DNA of 64,000 nucleotides from a virus. A program made the position numbers and the translations under genes. The stretch spans positions 62,001 to 126,000 of IMG/VR virus record IMGVR_UViG_3300026097_000876. One strand, 5' to 3'. Below the pieces are notes generated by a model that saw nothing but the letters and a program-made list of their open reading frames with translations, was not told the DNA's origin and searched no databases. Positions 1 through 6,036 of this stretch are shown here, one piece after another (the stretch's first letter is position 1; every line of letters starts with the position of its first letter).

Positions 1-2
1 AT

Positions 3-368
3 ATGCAAAACTTTACACAAGCAGCACTTGCAGACGTGCAAGCACTAGTTAACACTTACGCTAATATTGCGGGCGATTACGAAGCAACGCTGTTATGCGG
101 CGTATGGCACTACATGTGCGACAGCGGCATATACACAGACGCATTTAGCGAAGCAGATGCGGAGTATGTAGAAGCGCACTACGACAACAATGTGCAATAC
201 TACAACGACGACGATTGCGGCTACACAGACGCATTTTATGCTGTAATATTTGACGACGATAAATTGCAATGCAATGCAGTGTTACAAGCACAAGATGCAA
301 TTGCAAACAAGCATAATTTGCATAACGAAGATGTTGCACGTATGTGTATGCAACTAGAAGCAAGTTAA
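3..368 (+). CDS. Small acidic early protein, function unknown
   Basis: A 121-residue protein with no recognisable family. It is rich in Asp, Ala, Asn, Tyr and Gln, strongly acidic (a run of three Asp occurs twice), and has no proline. The start is supported by similarity to the fourth gene at 1242, which begins with the same context (actatATGCAAAAC) after its leader; the promoter of this gene would lie just left of the window. It sits in the YC-free segment and uses AGC/AGT for every serine. Small acidic early phage proteins can be DNA mimics or inhibitors of host enzymes, but nothing here identifies a target. Confidence 0.75.
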   Translation: MQNFTQAALADVQALVNTYANIAGDYEATLLCGVWHYMCDSGIYTDAFSEADAEYVEAHYDNNVQYYNDDDCGYTDAFYAVIFDDDKLQCNAVLQAQDAIANKHNLHNEDVARMCMQLEAS

Positions 369-381
369 TTGTAAAAAACAC

Positions 382-410
382 TTGACAGCAGCATGCTTTT
401 GTAGTATGCT
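382..410 (+). promoter_or_regulatory. Early sigma-70 type promoter
   Basis: TTGACA at 382-387, 17 bp spacer, TATGCT at 405-410. It is followed by a leader ending in AGAGGGCA before the ATG at 449. Same architecture as the other early cassettes. Confidence 0.85.
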
Positions 411-448
411 GCTGCATATACACTAAAAAATTGCAAAGAGGGCAAACT

Positions 449-901
449 ATGCAATACAACAAGATTTTTACAAACTGCGCTGTAGTAAGCGACGAGAATT
501 TTGACTTGCTTACAGCAGAACAGCTAGAAGCATTTACACAAGCGGAACGTGCTTTTGTGCTTGTGTTTTTAGCAGACACACTTGCAAACTTGACACAGGT
601 TAACGCAGACTGTGCAGTAGAAAACGACAACTACTTTGTGCGACTAGCGGATGCGCAGGAGGTTATGCAAAATTTGCAAATGCTGTACGACACACTAGAC
701 GACAGCGACGACTGTACAAATATACAGTTTACGCTAGCGGATGCGGGTGCTGCGCTGTGTAGTTACGACACAGAATACAGGGAATGCATAGCGGAGCAAT
801 TTGAAGACGCATGCGACAACGCTGCTAAACTTGCAAAGCAAACTGGCAACACAAACGCAGACTACAGCACACTTGCTGTGCGTGTGCTGTGTAGTTATTA
901 A
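449..901 (+). CDS. Acidic early protein, function unknown
   Basis: 150 residues, no recognisable family. It is acidic (many Asp and Glu), rich in Ala, Leu and Thr, contains eight or so cysteines, and has no proline because the coding strand has no CC. The start at 449 is chosen because it follows the conserved AGAGGGCA Shine-Dalgarno leader; an upstream in-frame alternative codon would lie inside the leader. It is the second of three complete genes in the YC-free segment and has its own promoter. Composition resembles its neighbours, which suggests a common origin or common constraint. No function is proposed. Confidence 0.75.
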   Translation: MQYNKIFTNCAVVSDENFDLLTAEQLEAFTQAERAFVLVFLADTLANLTQVNADCAVENDNYFVRLADAQEVMQNLQMLYDTLDDSDDCTNIQFTLADAGAALCSYDTEYRECIAEQFEDACDNAAKLAKQTGNTNADYSTLAVRVLCSY

Positions 902-908
902 AAAGGGG

Positions 909-937
909 TTGACAAATGTGTTTATGTGTGCTACTAT
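909..937 (+). promoter_or_regulatory. Early sigma-70 type promoter
   Basis: TTGACA at 909-914, 17 bp spacer, TACTAT at 932-937, then a leader with AGAGGGCA before the ATG at 974. It lies immediately after the stop of the preceding gene. Confidence 0.8.
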
Positions 938-973
938 GTACACATAAACAATTAATTGCAAAGAGGGCACGCT

Positions 974-1177
974 ATGCAAAAACTAAACGAAAAAGCACTA
1001 CAGCAGTGGAACGCAACACGGCGTTTTATGCGTACACTAGACGAAGCGCAGCTGCATTTATTAATAGCGGCGCTAGACGGCGACAACAAGTTGCAAGTTA
1101 CGCAAACGCTAGTAGACAGCGCATATGACGCAATAGACGACAACATGCGCAAACAATATGCACAACACTTAAAATAG
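974..1177 (+). CDS. Small early protein, function unknown
   Basis: 67 residues, predicted largely helical (rich in Ala, Leu, Gln and Lys), with no proline. Start at 974 follows the AGAGGGCA leader. It lies entirely in the YC-free segment and is followed after 3 bases by the next promoter. Not recognised as any family. Confidence 0.7.
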   Translation: MQKLNEKALQQWNATRRFMRTLDEAQLHLLIAALDGDNKLQVTQTLVDSAYDAIDDNMRKQYAQHLK

Positions 1178-1180
1178 GGG

Positions 1181-1208
1181 TTGACAACTGTGCATATTGT
1201 GTTATACT
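1181..1208 (+). promoter_or_regulatory. Early sigma-70 type promoter
   Basis: TTGACA at 1181-1186 and TATACT at 1203-1208 (16 bp spacer), leader with AGAGGGCA before the ATG at 1242. Confidence 0.85.
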
Positions 1209-1241
1209 GTATGCACAGTTAAACAATATAGAGGGCACTAT

Positions 1242-1502
1242 ATGCAAAACACTACATACTATCCTGCCGCAGTCGCAAACGTTATAACACATTACGCACA
1301 AGCAATTGCACGTGCTAGTTATGACAGCGTAGTGGAAGCAGGCGACTACAGCATAACAGACAACTGTGCAAAAATACAGTACCTGTTGTCTGCTAGTGCG
1401 CAACACACCTCAGTTAAAAGTCTAGCAGTTGCCGCACTAAACAGCGCAGAGGATACAGTGCTGCGCGAATGCATGTACACACAATTAATGCAACACGCAT
1501 AA
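1242..1502 (+). CDS. Small early protein, function unknown
   Basis: 86 residues rich in Ala, Ser and Thr; not recognised. The start follows the AGAGGGCACTAT leader and repeats the ATGCAAAAC opening of the gene at position 3. The YC-free rule ends inside this gene: its third-to-sixth codons bring the first TC and CC, and only about ten YC dinucleotides occur over its length, so it is still depleted. A hairpin terminator follows. Confidence 0.7.
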   Translation: MQNTTYYPAAVANVITHYAQAIARASYDSVVEAGDYSITDNCAKIQYLLSASAQHTSVKSLAVAALNSAEDTVLRECMYTQLMQHA

Positions 1503-1527
1503 TCTAAATAAGAATCATTTGCATTTA

Positions 1528-1558
1528 GGAGGCTGTAAATAATTACAGTCTTCTTTTT
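1528..1558 (+). terminator. Rho-independent terminator
   Basis: An 11 bp stem (1528-1538 with 1543-1553, two G-T pairs) with loop ATAA, followed by five T. It closes the first early block before the promoter at 1571. Confidence 0.75.
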
Positions 1559-1570
1559 GCAAATTAGGGG

Positions 1571-1599
1571 TTGACAGGCGCAACCTTTGAGACTATACT
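1571..1599 (+). promoter_or_regulatory. Early sigma-70 type promoter
   Basis: TTGACA at 1571-1576, 17 bp, TATACT at 1594-1599. Leader contains GAGAGAGGG upstream of the ATG at 1636. Confidence 0.85.
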
Positions 1600-1635
1600 G
1601 TATAAACAATGAAGCATTAGAGAGAGGGTTTTGAA

Positions 1636-1920
1636 ATGCGAGTAGTTGAGCAATATGGCATGTTTACCGACGCTGGTGACAAGATGGTAGACCGCATAGT
1701 ACGTGCCGCACTCCAGTTGGGGCAAGAGCAGGCAGCTACCAATGCCGATGTGTGGGGATTTGCATATCGCGAGTTGGAGAAGCTCCAGACCAGCTTAGAG
1801 TTCTCGGAAGCAACAGACACCGTAGTACGTGAGGAAGTGTTCTCAGCACTGTGGGACAACCTTCCAGGATTTAATCTAACAGAAGAAGAGTACTGGTTCT
1901 TTGTTGAGGAGACAGCGTAA
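1636..1920 (+). CDS. Small early protein, function unknown
   Basis: 94 residues, acidic, predicted helical; no family recognised. The start follows a strong Shine-Dalgarno (AGAGAGGG). From here on codon use is ordinary, with TC and CC present. The stop overlaps the start of the next gene (TAATG), so it heads a three-gene operon ending at 2320. Confidence 0.75.
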   Translation: MRVVEQYGMFTDAGDKMVDRIVRAALQLGQEQAATNADVWGFAYRELEKLQTSLEFSEATDTVVREEVFSALWDNLPGFNLTEEEYWFFVEETA

Positions 1921-2081
1921 TGATGAATCAATATTTCGTTTACTATGATGGTCGGTTCCAAGGAACTGTGATGGCACTGAGTGAACAGAGTGCAAAGCAA
2001 AAGGCCGGACAGATGGTTGGTGTGAGTGCAAGTGCCTACACCGGCCGAGCAAGTCGTTTGGTAGAGGTAGTAAGACGATGA
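1920..2081 (+). CDS. Small basic protein, function unknown
   Basis: 53 residues if translation begins at the ATG that overlaps the preceding stop; a second ATG follows directly. Rich in Val, Ser and Arg with a basic C-terminus (VVRR). Its stop overlaps the start of the next gene (ATGA), so translational coupling is likely. No family recognised. Confidence 0.65.
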   Translation: MMNQYFVYYDGRFQGTVMALSEQSAKQKAGQMVGVSASAYTGRASRLVEVVRR

Positions 2082-2320
2082 AATTTCTATTGCTGAGCAC
2101 AGCACTGATGGGAAGCGAACCCATGCTGTACCAAGACCGTGCGGTTTGCGTGGAGGCCGCAGAGAAGATCACTCTGAGCATGGGACTGGGCGAAGCGACT
2201 TGTATCCCCGCACCCATGAACCTGCAACAGGATCCACAAACAGTATTCGAGAACATGATCAAACTGATAAACAGCCAAAAGCAGTTGACAGACACTAAAC
2301 CAGGTGCGCCGATAAACTAG
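2078..2320 (+). CDS. Small protein, possible exported or lipid-associated N-terminus
   Basis: 80 residues. The N-terminus is hydrophobic (MKFLLLSTALMGSEP) and resembles a short signal-like segment, followed by a mixed region with two cysteines. Translationally coupled to the gene before it (start and stop overlap by 4 bases). It ends just before the next promoter. Function unknown; export is inference only. Confidence 0.65.
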   Translation: MKFLLLSTALMGSEPMLYQDRAVCVEAAEKITLSMGLGEATCIPAPMNLQQDPQTVFENMIKLINSQKQLTDTKPGAPIN

Positions 2321-2323
2321 GGG

Positions 2324-2352
2324 TTGACAACTCGGGGTGCTCTTGCTATACT
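2324..2352 (+). promoter_or_regulatory. Early sigma-70 type promoter
   Basis: TTGACA at 2324-2329, 17 bp, TATACT at 2347-2352. The leader (cacagttaggagggcatcca) carries AGGAGGG. Confidence 0.85.
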
Positions 2353-2377
2353 AGTTTCACAGTTAGGAGGGCATCCA

Positions 2378-2542
2378 ATGGCTAAGAAAGTTCGTACACC
2401 GCAGAAACCTAAACCACGCAACTGGGTTGCCAAGTCCGTCCGTGACCTAGACGGTCCTTATCGTCCTCGAGCAGAACGGGATCGCACCAAGTTCACTCGC
2501 AAGAAAAAACATAAAAAAGAGGTTGACAACGATCCTAGTTGA
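2378..2542 (+). CDS. Small very basic protein, function unknown
   Basis: 54 residues, rich in Lys, Arg and Pro, with a C-terminal run of Lys (TRKKKHKK). The ATG at 2378 follows the AGGAGGGCA leader. The high positive charge would suit nucleic-acid or ribosome binding, but there is no motif. The last codons (EVDNDPS) are encoded by the -35 region of the next promoter, so gene and promoter overlap. Confidence 0.7.
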   Translation: MAKKVRTPQKPKPRNWVAKSVRDLDGPYRPRAERDRTKFTRKKKHKKEVDNDPS

Positions 2543-2551
2543 TCATATACT
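2523..2551 (+). promoter_or_regulatory. Early sigma-70 type promoter embedded in a gene end
   Basis: TTGACA at 2523-2528, 17 bp, TATACT at 2546-2551. The -35 box lies inside the last codons of the preceding gene. Confidence 0.85.
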
Positions 2552-2582
2552 GTATATAACAGTTAGGGCATTGGAGGGCAAC

Positions 2583-2864
2583 ATGGCATACTACACTTAC
2601 ACCCAAGCACCGATAGGTTGTTTCGTAGAGCGGGACACCGGCAATTACTTTGAGTATAGCCTCAACGAAGAATGCTATGACAAGCCCATGGCCATCTTTC
2701 CACACAAGGTATGGGTAGGTGGAGAAGGCGTATGCGGCATGACTGGCTGGCGCTATGCAATCGTCAAGAAGACTGTGGCAACTGTTGTGGTAGACGAAGA
2801 CGAGTATGGTTATCCTGTGCTAGAGAAATGGAAGCTCAAGTCCAACAAGGAGTATGCGGTATGA
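2583..2864 (+). CDS. Small early protein, function unknown
   Basis: 93 residues with many Tyr, Gly and Val, probably a compact beta-rich fold. The start at 2583 follows TTGGAGGGCAAC. The stop overlaps the next start (ATGA). Not recognised. Confidence 0.7.
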   Translation: MAYYTYTQAPIGCFVERDTGNYFEYSLNEECYDKPMAIFPHKVWVGGEGVCGMTGWRYAIVKKTVATVVVDEDEYGYPVLEKWKLKSNKEYAV

Positions 2865-3049
2865 TTAGGATCTTCAACTCAGCTTACCCAGGCACAGACA
2901 CCAAACTGTCACTGGAAGAAGTCAACATTGTCACACAGCAGATTGACTGGATGGGCCGTCCTTTCATTATGTTTGAGCACAGTGACTATCCACTGGGCGC
3001 TGTGGTCGCAACCTTTGATGGAGAATATTGGCAGGCTGATCTAGATTAG
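2861..3049 (+). CDS. Small early protein, function unknown
   Basis: 62 residues, start overlapping the preceding stop by 4 bases, so translationally coupled. No motif recognised. It ends three bases before the next -35 box. Confidence 0.65.
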   Translation: MIRIFNSAYPGTDTKLSLEEVNIVTQQIDWMGRPFIMFEHSDYPLGAVVATFDGEYWQADLD

Positions 3050-3052
3050 GGG

Positions 3053-3081
3053 TTGACAAACCCAGCCGTTGAGCATATACT
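3053..3081 (+). promoter_or_regulatory. Early sigma-70 type promoter
   Basis: TTGACA at 3053-3058, 17 bp, TATACT at 3076-3081, leader with AGAGGGCA before the ATG at 3114. Confidence 0.85.
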
Positions 3082-3113
3082 GTATAGACACTGAAGCATT
3101 AGAGGGCAATCAA

Positions 3114-3434
3114 ATGCAAGCACAAATCGAAAAACTCATCCAAGACATCAAAGACAACTACGCTGAGTTCTGTGATCGTGAAGACATGGTCACTGCGTTC
3201 AACGAAGGTGTTACCGCCAAAGCTGGTAAGAAGTATGTGAAGATCCTCAAGAAGCTGGGATCGCAGACAATGGTGTGGGGTTTCATCGTAAATGTAGATG
3301 ACGATAAGAAGTTCCGCAAGGGCGACTTGTTGATGGCGGCGGGCTTCAATGCTCCTGCTCGTAACAAGCCGCGTGGTAACATCCTAGACGGTGGATATAC
3401 TATTCGTTGGACCGGTCCGGGGTACTTGAAATGA
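3114..3434 (+). CDS. Early protein, function unknown
   Basis: 106 residues: a helical acidic N-terminal half and a C-terminal half with basic and Gly-rich patches (KKFRKGDLL, ARNKPRGN). Start at 3114 follows AGAGGGCA. The stop overlaps the next start (ATGA). The charged C-terminus could bind nucleic acid, but no family is recognised. Confidence 0.7.
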   Translation: MQAQIEKLIQDIKDNYAEFCDREDMVTAFNEGVTAKAGKKYVKILKKLGSQTMVWGFIVNVDDDKKFRKGDLLMAAGFNAPARNKPRGNILDGGYTIRWTGPGYLK

Positions 3435-3538
3435 GAGAGTACAACGAGAAAGCGGTAGAGCGAGAGATCCGAAAGGATCCTCGCATCAAGGGCAAAGAAG
3501 CCAAACTCATTAAGGCACTGTTAAAGGGACGCAAGTAA
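3431..3538 (+). CDS. Very small basic protein
   Basis: 35 residues, mostly Lys, Arg and Glu, predicted a single helix. It is coupled on both sides (ATGA with the gene before, TAATG with the gene after), which is the main support that it is translated. Function unknown. Confidence 0.55.
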   Translation: MREYNEKAVEREIRKDPRIKGKEAKLIKALLKGRK

Positions 3539-3750
3539 TGGCTTTGGAAACTCTACAGGAGACCACTGAAGGTCTCCACCCTCATACCTATCTCGTGGAC
3601 AACACCAAAGGCAAGATGTATGCCTATAGACGAGAGGACGGAGAGATCAATGTATTCTCCAAGCCGCTGACGTTTGGAAAAAAATACAGAAAGTTTAATA
3701 AAGTGGTTGACAACGAACTCGAACGAGCATATACTATATATAACAGTTAG
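3538..3750 (+). CDS. Small early protein whose end is encoded by a promoter
   Basis: 70 residues. The C-terminal stretch (VVDNELERAYTIYNS) is read straight through the next promoter and into its leader: the TTGACA at 3707 and the TATACT at 3730 are both inside the coding region. Coupled to the upstream gene by TAATG. No family recognised. Confidence 0.65.
   Translation: MALETLQETTEGLHPHTYLVDNTKGKMYAYRREDGEINVFSKPLTFGKKYRKFNKVVDNELERAYTIYNS
3707..3735 (+). promoter_or_regulatory. Early sigma-70 type promoter inside a coding region
   Basis: TTGACA at 3707-3712, 17 bp, TATACT at 3730-3735. The leader is nearly identical to that following the promoter at 7891 (acagttagggcaaagaggg). Confidence 0.85.
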
Positions 3751-3768
3751 GGCAAAGAGGGAATACAC

Positions 3769-3942
3769 ATGCAAGGCACAATCCGAATCGTAGCAGGCTT
3801 CTTCCTTATGTTAGGCGGCGTAGGCGCCATCGAAAGCAACACAGAAGTCACAGTTCCGCTAGATAGCTTGGCAATTGCTGTTGCGGGTTTGGTTATTATG
3901 GCAAGCGGTGCATTGGCCGCGGCTCGACAGGAGACAGTGTAA
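3769..3942 (+). CDS. Small two-helix membrane protein
   Basis: 57 residues with two hydrophobic segments, about residues 5-20 (IRIVAGFFLMLGGVGA) and 33-51, separated by a short polar loop; predicted inner-membrane protein. Start follows AGAGGGAATACAC. The stop overlaps the next start (TAATG). Early phage membrane proteins often act in superinfection exclusion or lysis control, but no assignment can be made. Confidence 0.7.
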   Translation: MQGTIRIVAGFFLMLGGVGAIESNTEVTVPLDSLAIAVAGLVIMASGALAAARQETV

Positions 3943-4142
3943 TGGAAACGGTAACAGTCTACAAAGACTCATATGATCAACTTTGTGAAGAGCGGAATGC
4001 TGCCAGCTATAACTTGGCCACGCTCAAAGGTATGCTGATCGGCCTAAGCGGCTACTGTGATGAGCATCCGCAGATTGTATCGGACCGCATTAAAGAAATT
4101 GCACAAAAACTTGAATTAGAGGTTGACATCTCTAAACTTTGA
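3942..4142 (+). CDS. Small early protein, function unknown
   Basis: 66 residues, predicted helical with a likely coiled-coil tendency. Coupled to the membrane protein upstream. Its last codons (LEVDISKL) run through the -35 element of the next promoter. Confidence 0.65.
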   Translation: METVTVYKDSYDQLCEERNAASYNLATLKGMLIGLSGYCDEHPQIVSDRIKEIAQKLELEVDISKL

Positions 4143-4151
4143 TCGTATACT
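4123..4151 (+). promoter_or_regulatory. Early sigma-70 type promoter overlapping a gene end
   Basis: TTGACA at 4123-4128, 17 bp, TATACT at 4146-4151; the -35 and spacer are coding for the gene ending at 4142. Confidence 0.85.
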
Positions 4152-4187
4152 GTATAGACAATGTTAAACAACGCGAGGGCAAACGCA

Positions 4188-4346
4188 ATGGATTACAGAG
4201 ATTACGCAATTGAAATGGTTGAAGACGGCATAGTAGATCCTATGATGATGCTTACGGCCGCTCTCAAATATATGAGCCAAGACGACGTTCGTGATATGCT
4301 TACAGCGAACGAACTGGACTCACGCTTCGAAGAGGAGGACGCATAA
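4188..4346 (+). CDS. Small acidic early protein
   Basis: 52 residues, acidic, Met- and Asp-rich. Two ATG codons are possible; 4188 is chosen because it follows the GCGAGGGCA Shine-Dalgarno at normal spacing, whereas the ATG at 4161 would lie inside the leader. The stop overlaps the next start (TAATG). Function unknown. Confidence 0.65.
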   Translation: MDYRDYAIEMVEDGIVDPMMMLTAALKYMSQDDVRDMLTANELDSRFEEEDA

Positions 4347-4831
4347 TGCCTAACTGGTGCATGAACAATGCAGACATCACAGCCACAACAGAAGAGCAGA
4401 AGGCACTGTTGTATCGTGTAAGCACAGCAGAAGCCGCAGACGGATTCTTCGAACTGCTTCGTCCACTGGGAGAGTGGGACTACAATAACTCAGTGGACAA
4501 CTGGGGAACCAAGTGGGATGTAGAACCTCTGAGTATGGAATACGATGGCACAACACTCACAGCATCGTTCGACTCAGCCTGGGCACCACCAGTGGCACTG
4601 TATGAGTATTTGAAAGAACAGGGCTTCGAAGTATCAGCCAACTATTACGAACCCGGCATGGACTTCGCAGGCGAGTGGACGGATGGTGATGACTTCGTGT
4701 TAGAGGATGTAGCAGAACTTGCTCGTGGTGATGAGAGTGCTCTGAGCAAACGCGAATACGACATCCTGGAGCAATGGGGCATCTTTGAAGACGTTGCCAT
4801 GTGGGATGAAGAACTTCAGGAAATAGATTAA
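4346..4831 (+). CDS. YubB/Api92-like (DUF1281) ferredoxin-fold protein
   Basis: 161 residues opening with MPNWCMNN, the signature start of the YubB/Api92-like family found in plasmids and phages, with conserved Trp and acidic residues and a segment (FDSAWAPP) typical of the family. The biochemical role of the family is not established. It is translationally coupled to the gene upstream and directly precedes the tRNA cluster. The C-terminal third is strongly acidic. Confidence 0.7.
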   Translation: MPNWCMNNADITATTEEQKALLYRVSTAEAADGFFELLRPLGEWDYNNSVDNWGTKWDVEPLSMEYDGTTLTASFDSAWAPPVALYEYLKEQGFEVSANYYEPGMDFAGEWTDGDDFVLEDVAELARGDESALSKREYDILEQWGIFEDVAMWDEELQEID

Positions 4832-4841
4832 TTAAAGTTAT

Positions 4842-4918
4842 CTCCGCGTAGCTCAGCTGGATAGAGCATGGGATTTCTAATCCCAGGGTCGCAGGTTCGA
4901 ATCCTGCCGCGGAGGCCA
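4842..4918 (+). tRNA. tRNA-Arg (anticodon UCU)
   Basis: 77 nt cloverleaf: acceptor CTCCGCG pairs with CGCGGAG, T arm GGTTCGAATCC, anticodon loop TTTCTAA giving UCU, encoded CCA end. Reads AGA. Confidence 0.92.
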
Positions 4919-4924
4919 AATTTA

Positions 4925-5011
4925 GCTCCCTTGGTGGAATAGGTAGACACAAGAGACTTAAAATCTCTCGCTGGAAACAGTGTCCCGGTTCGAGTCCGGG
5001 AGGGAGCACCA
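4925..5011 (+). tRNA. tRNA-Leu (anticodon UAA)
   Basis: 87 nt with the long variable arm of class II tRNAs: acceptor GCTCCCT pairs with AGGGAGC, anticodon loop CTTAAAA giving UAA, T arm GGTTCGAGTCC, encoded CCA. Reads UUA. Confidence 0.93.
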
Positions 5012-5017
5012 AGTTAA

Positions 5018-5093
5018 GGACCTATAGCTCAGTGGTTAGAGCACCCCACTCATAATGGGTTGGTCCCTGGTTCGAGTCCAGGTGGGTCCACCA
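5018..5093 (+). tRNA. tRNA with CAU anticodon, probably tRNA-Ile2 (lysidine type)
   Basis: 76 nt: acceptor GGACCTA with TGGGTCC, anticodon loop CTCATAA, encoded CCA. The D arm (TAGCTCAGTGGTTAGAGCA), the CTCATAA loop and the variable region (TTGGTC) match the bacterial tRNA-Ile2 pattern more closely than elongator tRNA-Met. If C34 is changed to lysidine by the host TilS it reads AUA. Assignment as Ile2 is by remembered comparison; Met remains possible. Confidence 0.8.
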
Positions 5094-5111
5094 ATACAAA
5101 GGAGAAGACGA

Positions 5112-5381
5112 ATGTCAATTTACGAAGTGTCACCGGAATACAAGAAGCTATGCCACGTCGGTGCTGATATGCAGGACTGGTCCGAGAACTATGGTAAGCT
5201 CCACGGACTGAAAGATGTCACGGACGATGGTTTACGCATGCTCAATCAAATGAGCCAAGTAGGCTGTATGCTCACACGTTTGGGCACTACCTTTGGCACA
5301 ACTGAGAAGAGCTTCACAGATGAAGACAAGCAATTAATTTCAAAATTTATGCAGAATAAGGTTGACATCGAGCGCAAGTGA
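5112..5381 (+). CDS. Small early protein, function unknown
   Basis: 89 residues, start at 5112 after GGAGAAGACGA, 18 bases past the last tRNA and therefore likely co-transcribed with the tRNAs. Mixed helical, Met-rich. The last codons (NKVDIERK) are encoded by the next promoter. Confidence 0.65.
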   Translation: MSIYEVSPEYKKLCHVGADMQDWSENYGKLHGLKDVTDDGLRMLNQMSQVGCMLTRLGTTFGTTEKSFTDEDKQLISKFMQNKVDIERK

Positions 5382-5390
5382 CCATATACT
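5362..5390 (+). promoter_or_regulatory. Early sigma-70 type promoter overlapping a gene end
   Basis: TTGACA at 5362-5367, 17 bp, TATACT at 5385-5390; -35 and spacer lie in the gene ending at 5381. Confidence 0.85.
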
Positions 5391-5422
5391 ATATATAACA
5401 GTTAGGGCAAAGGGCAATCCAA

Positions 5423-5818
5423 ATGACAACACTTCTTCAGCACATCGAATCTCTTAACGCAAAAGCAGACCTTATGATGGAGCAGGAGCCAGGCCTGTGG
5501 ATGAGCAAGTACACAGACGACATGAGCTTCTGGGCTGACATGGGAGTCTACACTGTAGAGGACTTCAAGCGCAGCCAACTGATCGATGGCATTAGTGATG
5601 CGTCTAAGGATCTCAACGGATGTCGTTTGCGCCTCAACTGGGATGTGATGAGCATGGAAGAACTAGAAGATACTTACGACAGCATCTGTTCTGCACTGAA
5701 CCGCCAGTTCGAAGCTGAGCAGGAAGCAGAGGCTTATGAAGCAGAACTGCGCAAAGGGTTGTCAGACAACTGTGAGCCACTACCCTACGAAGAATACGCA
5801 GACTTGGAGGCAGTGTAA
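5423..5818 (+). CDS. Acidic early protein, function unknown
   Basis: 131 residues, strongly acidic and helical, rich in Glu, Asp, Leu and Met, with a C-terminal Glu/Ala-rich helix. The start follows AAAGGGCAATCCAA. The stop overlaps the next start (TAATG). No family recognised. Confidence 0.7.
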   Translation: MTTLLQHIESLNAKADLMMEQEPGLWMSKYTDDMSFWADMGVYTVEDFKRSQLIDGISDASKDLNGCRLRLNWDVMSMEELEDTYDSICSALNRQFEAEQEAEAYEAELRKGLSDNCEPLPYEEYADLEAV

Positions 5819-5994
5819 TGATCAACTTGATAATTGGATTTGTGTTAGGGGCACTGTACATGAACGGAACCCTTGCTGAGTTTGGAGACATCATGTTGAA
5901 CCTTGTGAACAGCACAGCAGAGCAAGTGTCAGCGGCTACTGAGCCAACCACACTAGAAAAATTAGAACAGAAAATGGTTGACCTAACTGACTAA
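5818..5994 (+). CDS. Small membrane-anchored protein
   Basis: 58 residues: a hydrophobic N-terminal helix (LIIGFVLGALYM) followed by an acidic soluble tail, so probably a single-pass membrane protein. Coupled to the acidic protein upstream. The end of the gene (EQKMVDLTD) runs through the next -35 box. Confidence 0.6.
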   Translation: MINLIIGFVLGALYMNGTLAEFGDIMLNLVNSTAEQVSAATEPTTLEKLEQKMVDLTD

Positions 5995-6006
5995 AGGTCG
6001 TATACT
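5978..6006 (+). promoter_or_regulatory. Early sigma-70 type promoter
   Basis: TTGACC at 5978-5983, 17 bp, TATACT at 6001-6006; leader ends GAGGGCAACC before the ATG at 6037. Confidence 0.8.
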
Positions 6007-6036
6007 TAAACAATAGCAAAACACATGAGGGCAACC

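Larger units (their letters stand above)
1..1262 (+). other. Segment whose plus strand has no TC and no CC
   Basis: Reading every base from 1 to 1262, each C on the plus strand is preceded by A or G; the first TC is at 1262-1263 and the first CC at 1263-1264. The segment covers three complete genes, three promoters and the start of a fourth gene. GA and GG remain common on the same strand, so the effect is strand-specific. Coding consequences are visible: no proline codons, serine only from AGC/AGT, isoleucine never ATC, phenylalanine never TTC. It may extend leftward out of the window. The cause is unknown; selection against a motif and YC-directed cytosine deamination are both possible. Confidence 0.95.

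Noticed and set aside
145-630. Long Ser/Cys-rich minus-strand frame over the first genes
   Set aside because: It is the antisense shadow of the YC-free segment; it has no ribosome site and crosses a promoter.
5018-5093. Initial reading of the third tRNA as tRNA-Met
   Set aside because: D arm, anticodon arm and variable region agree better with tRNA-Ile2; Met is kept as an alternative.
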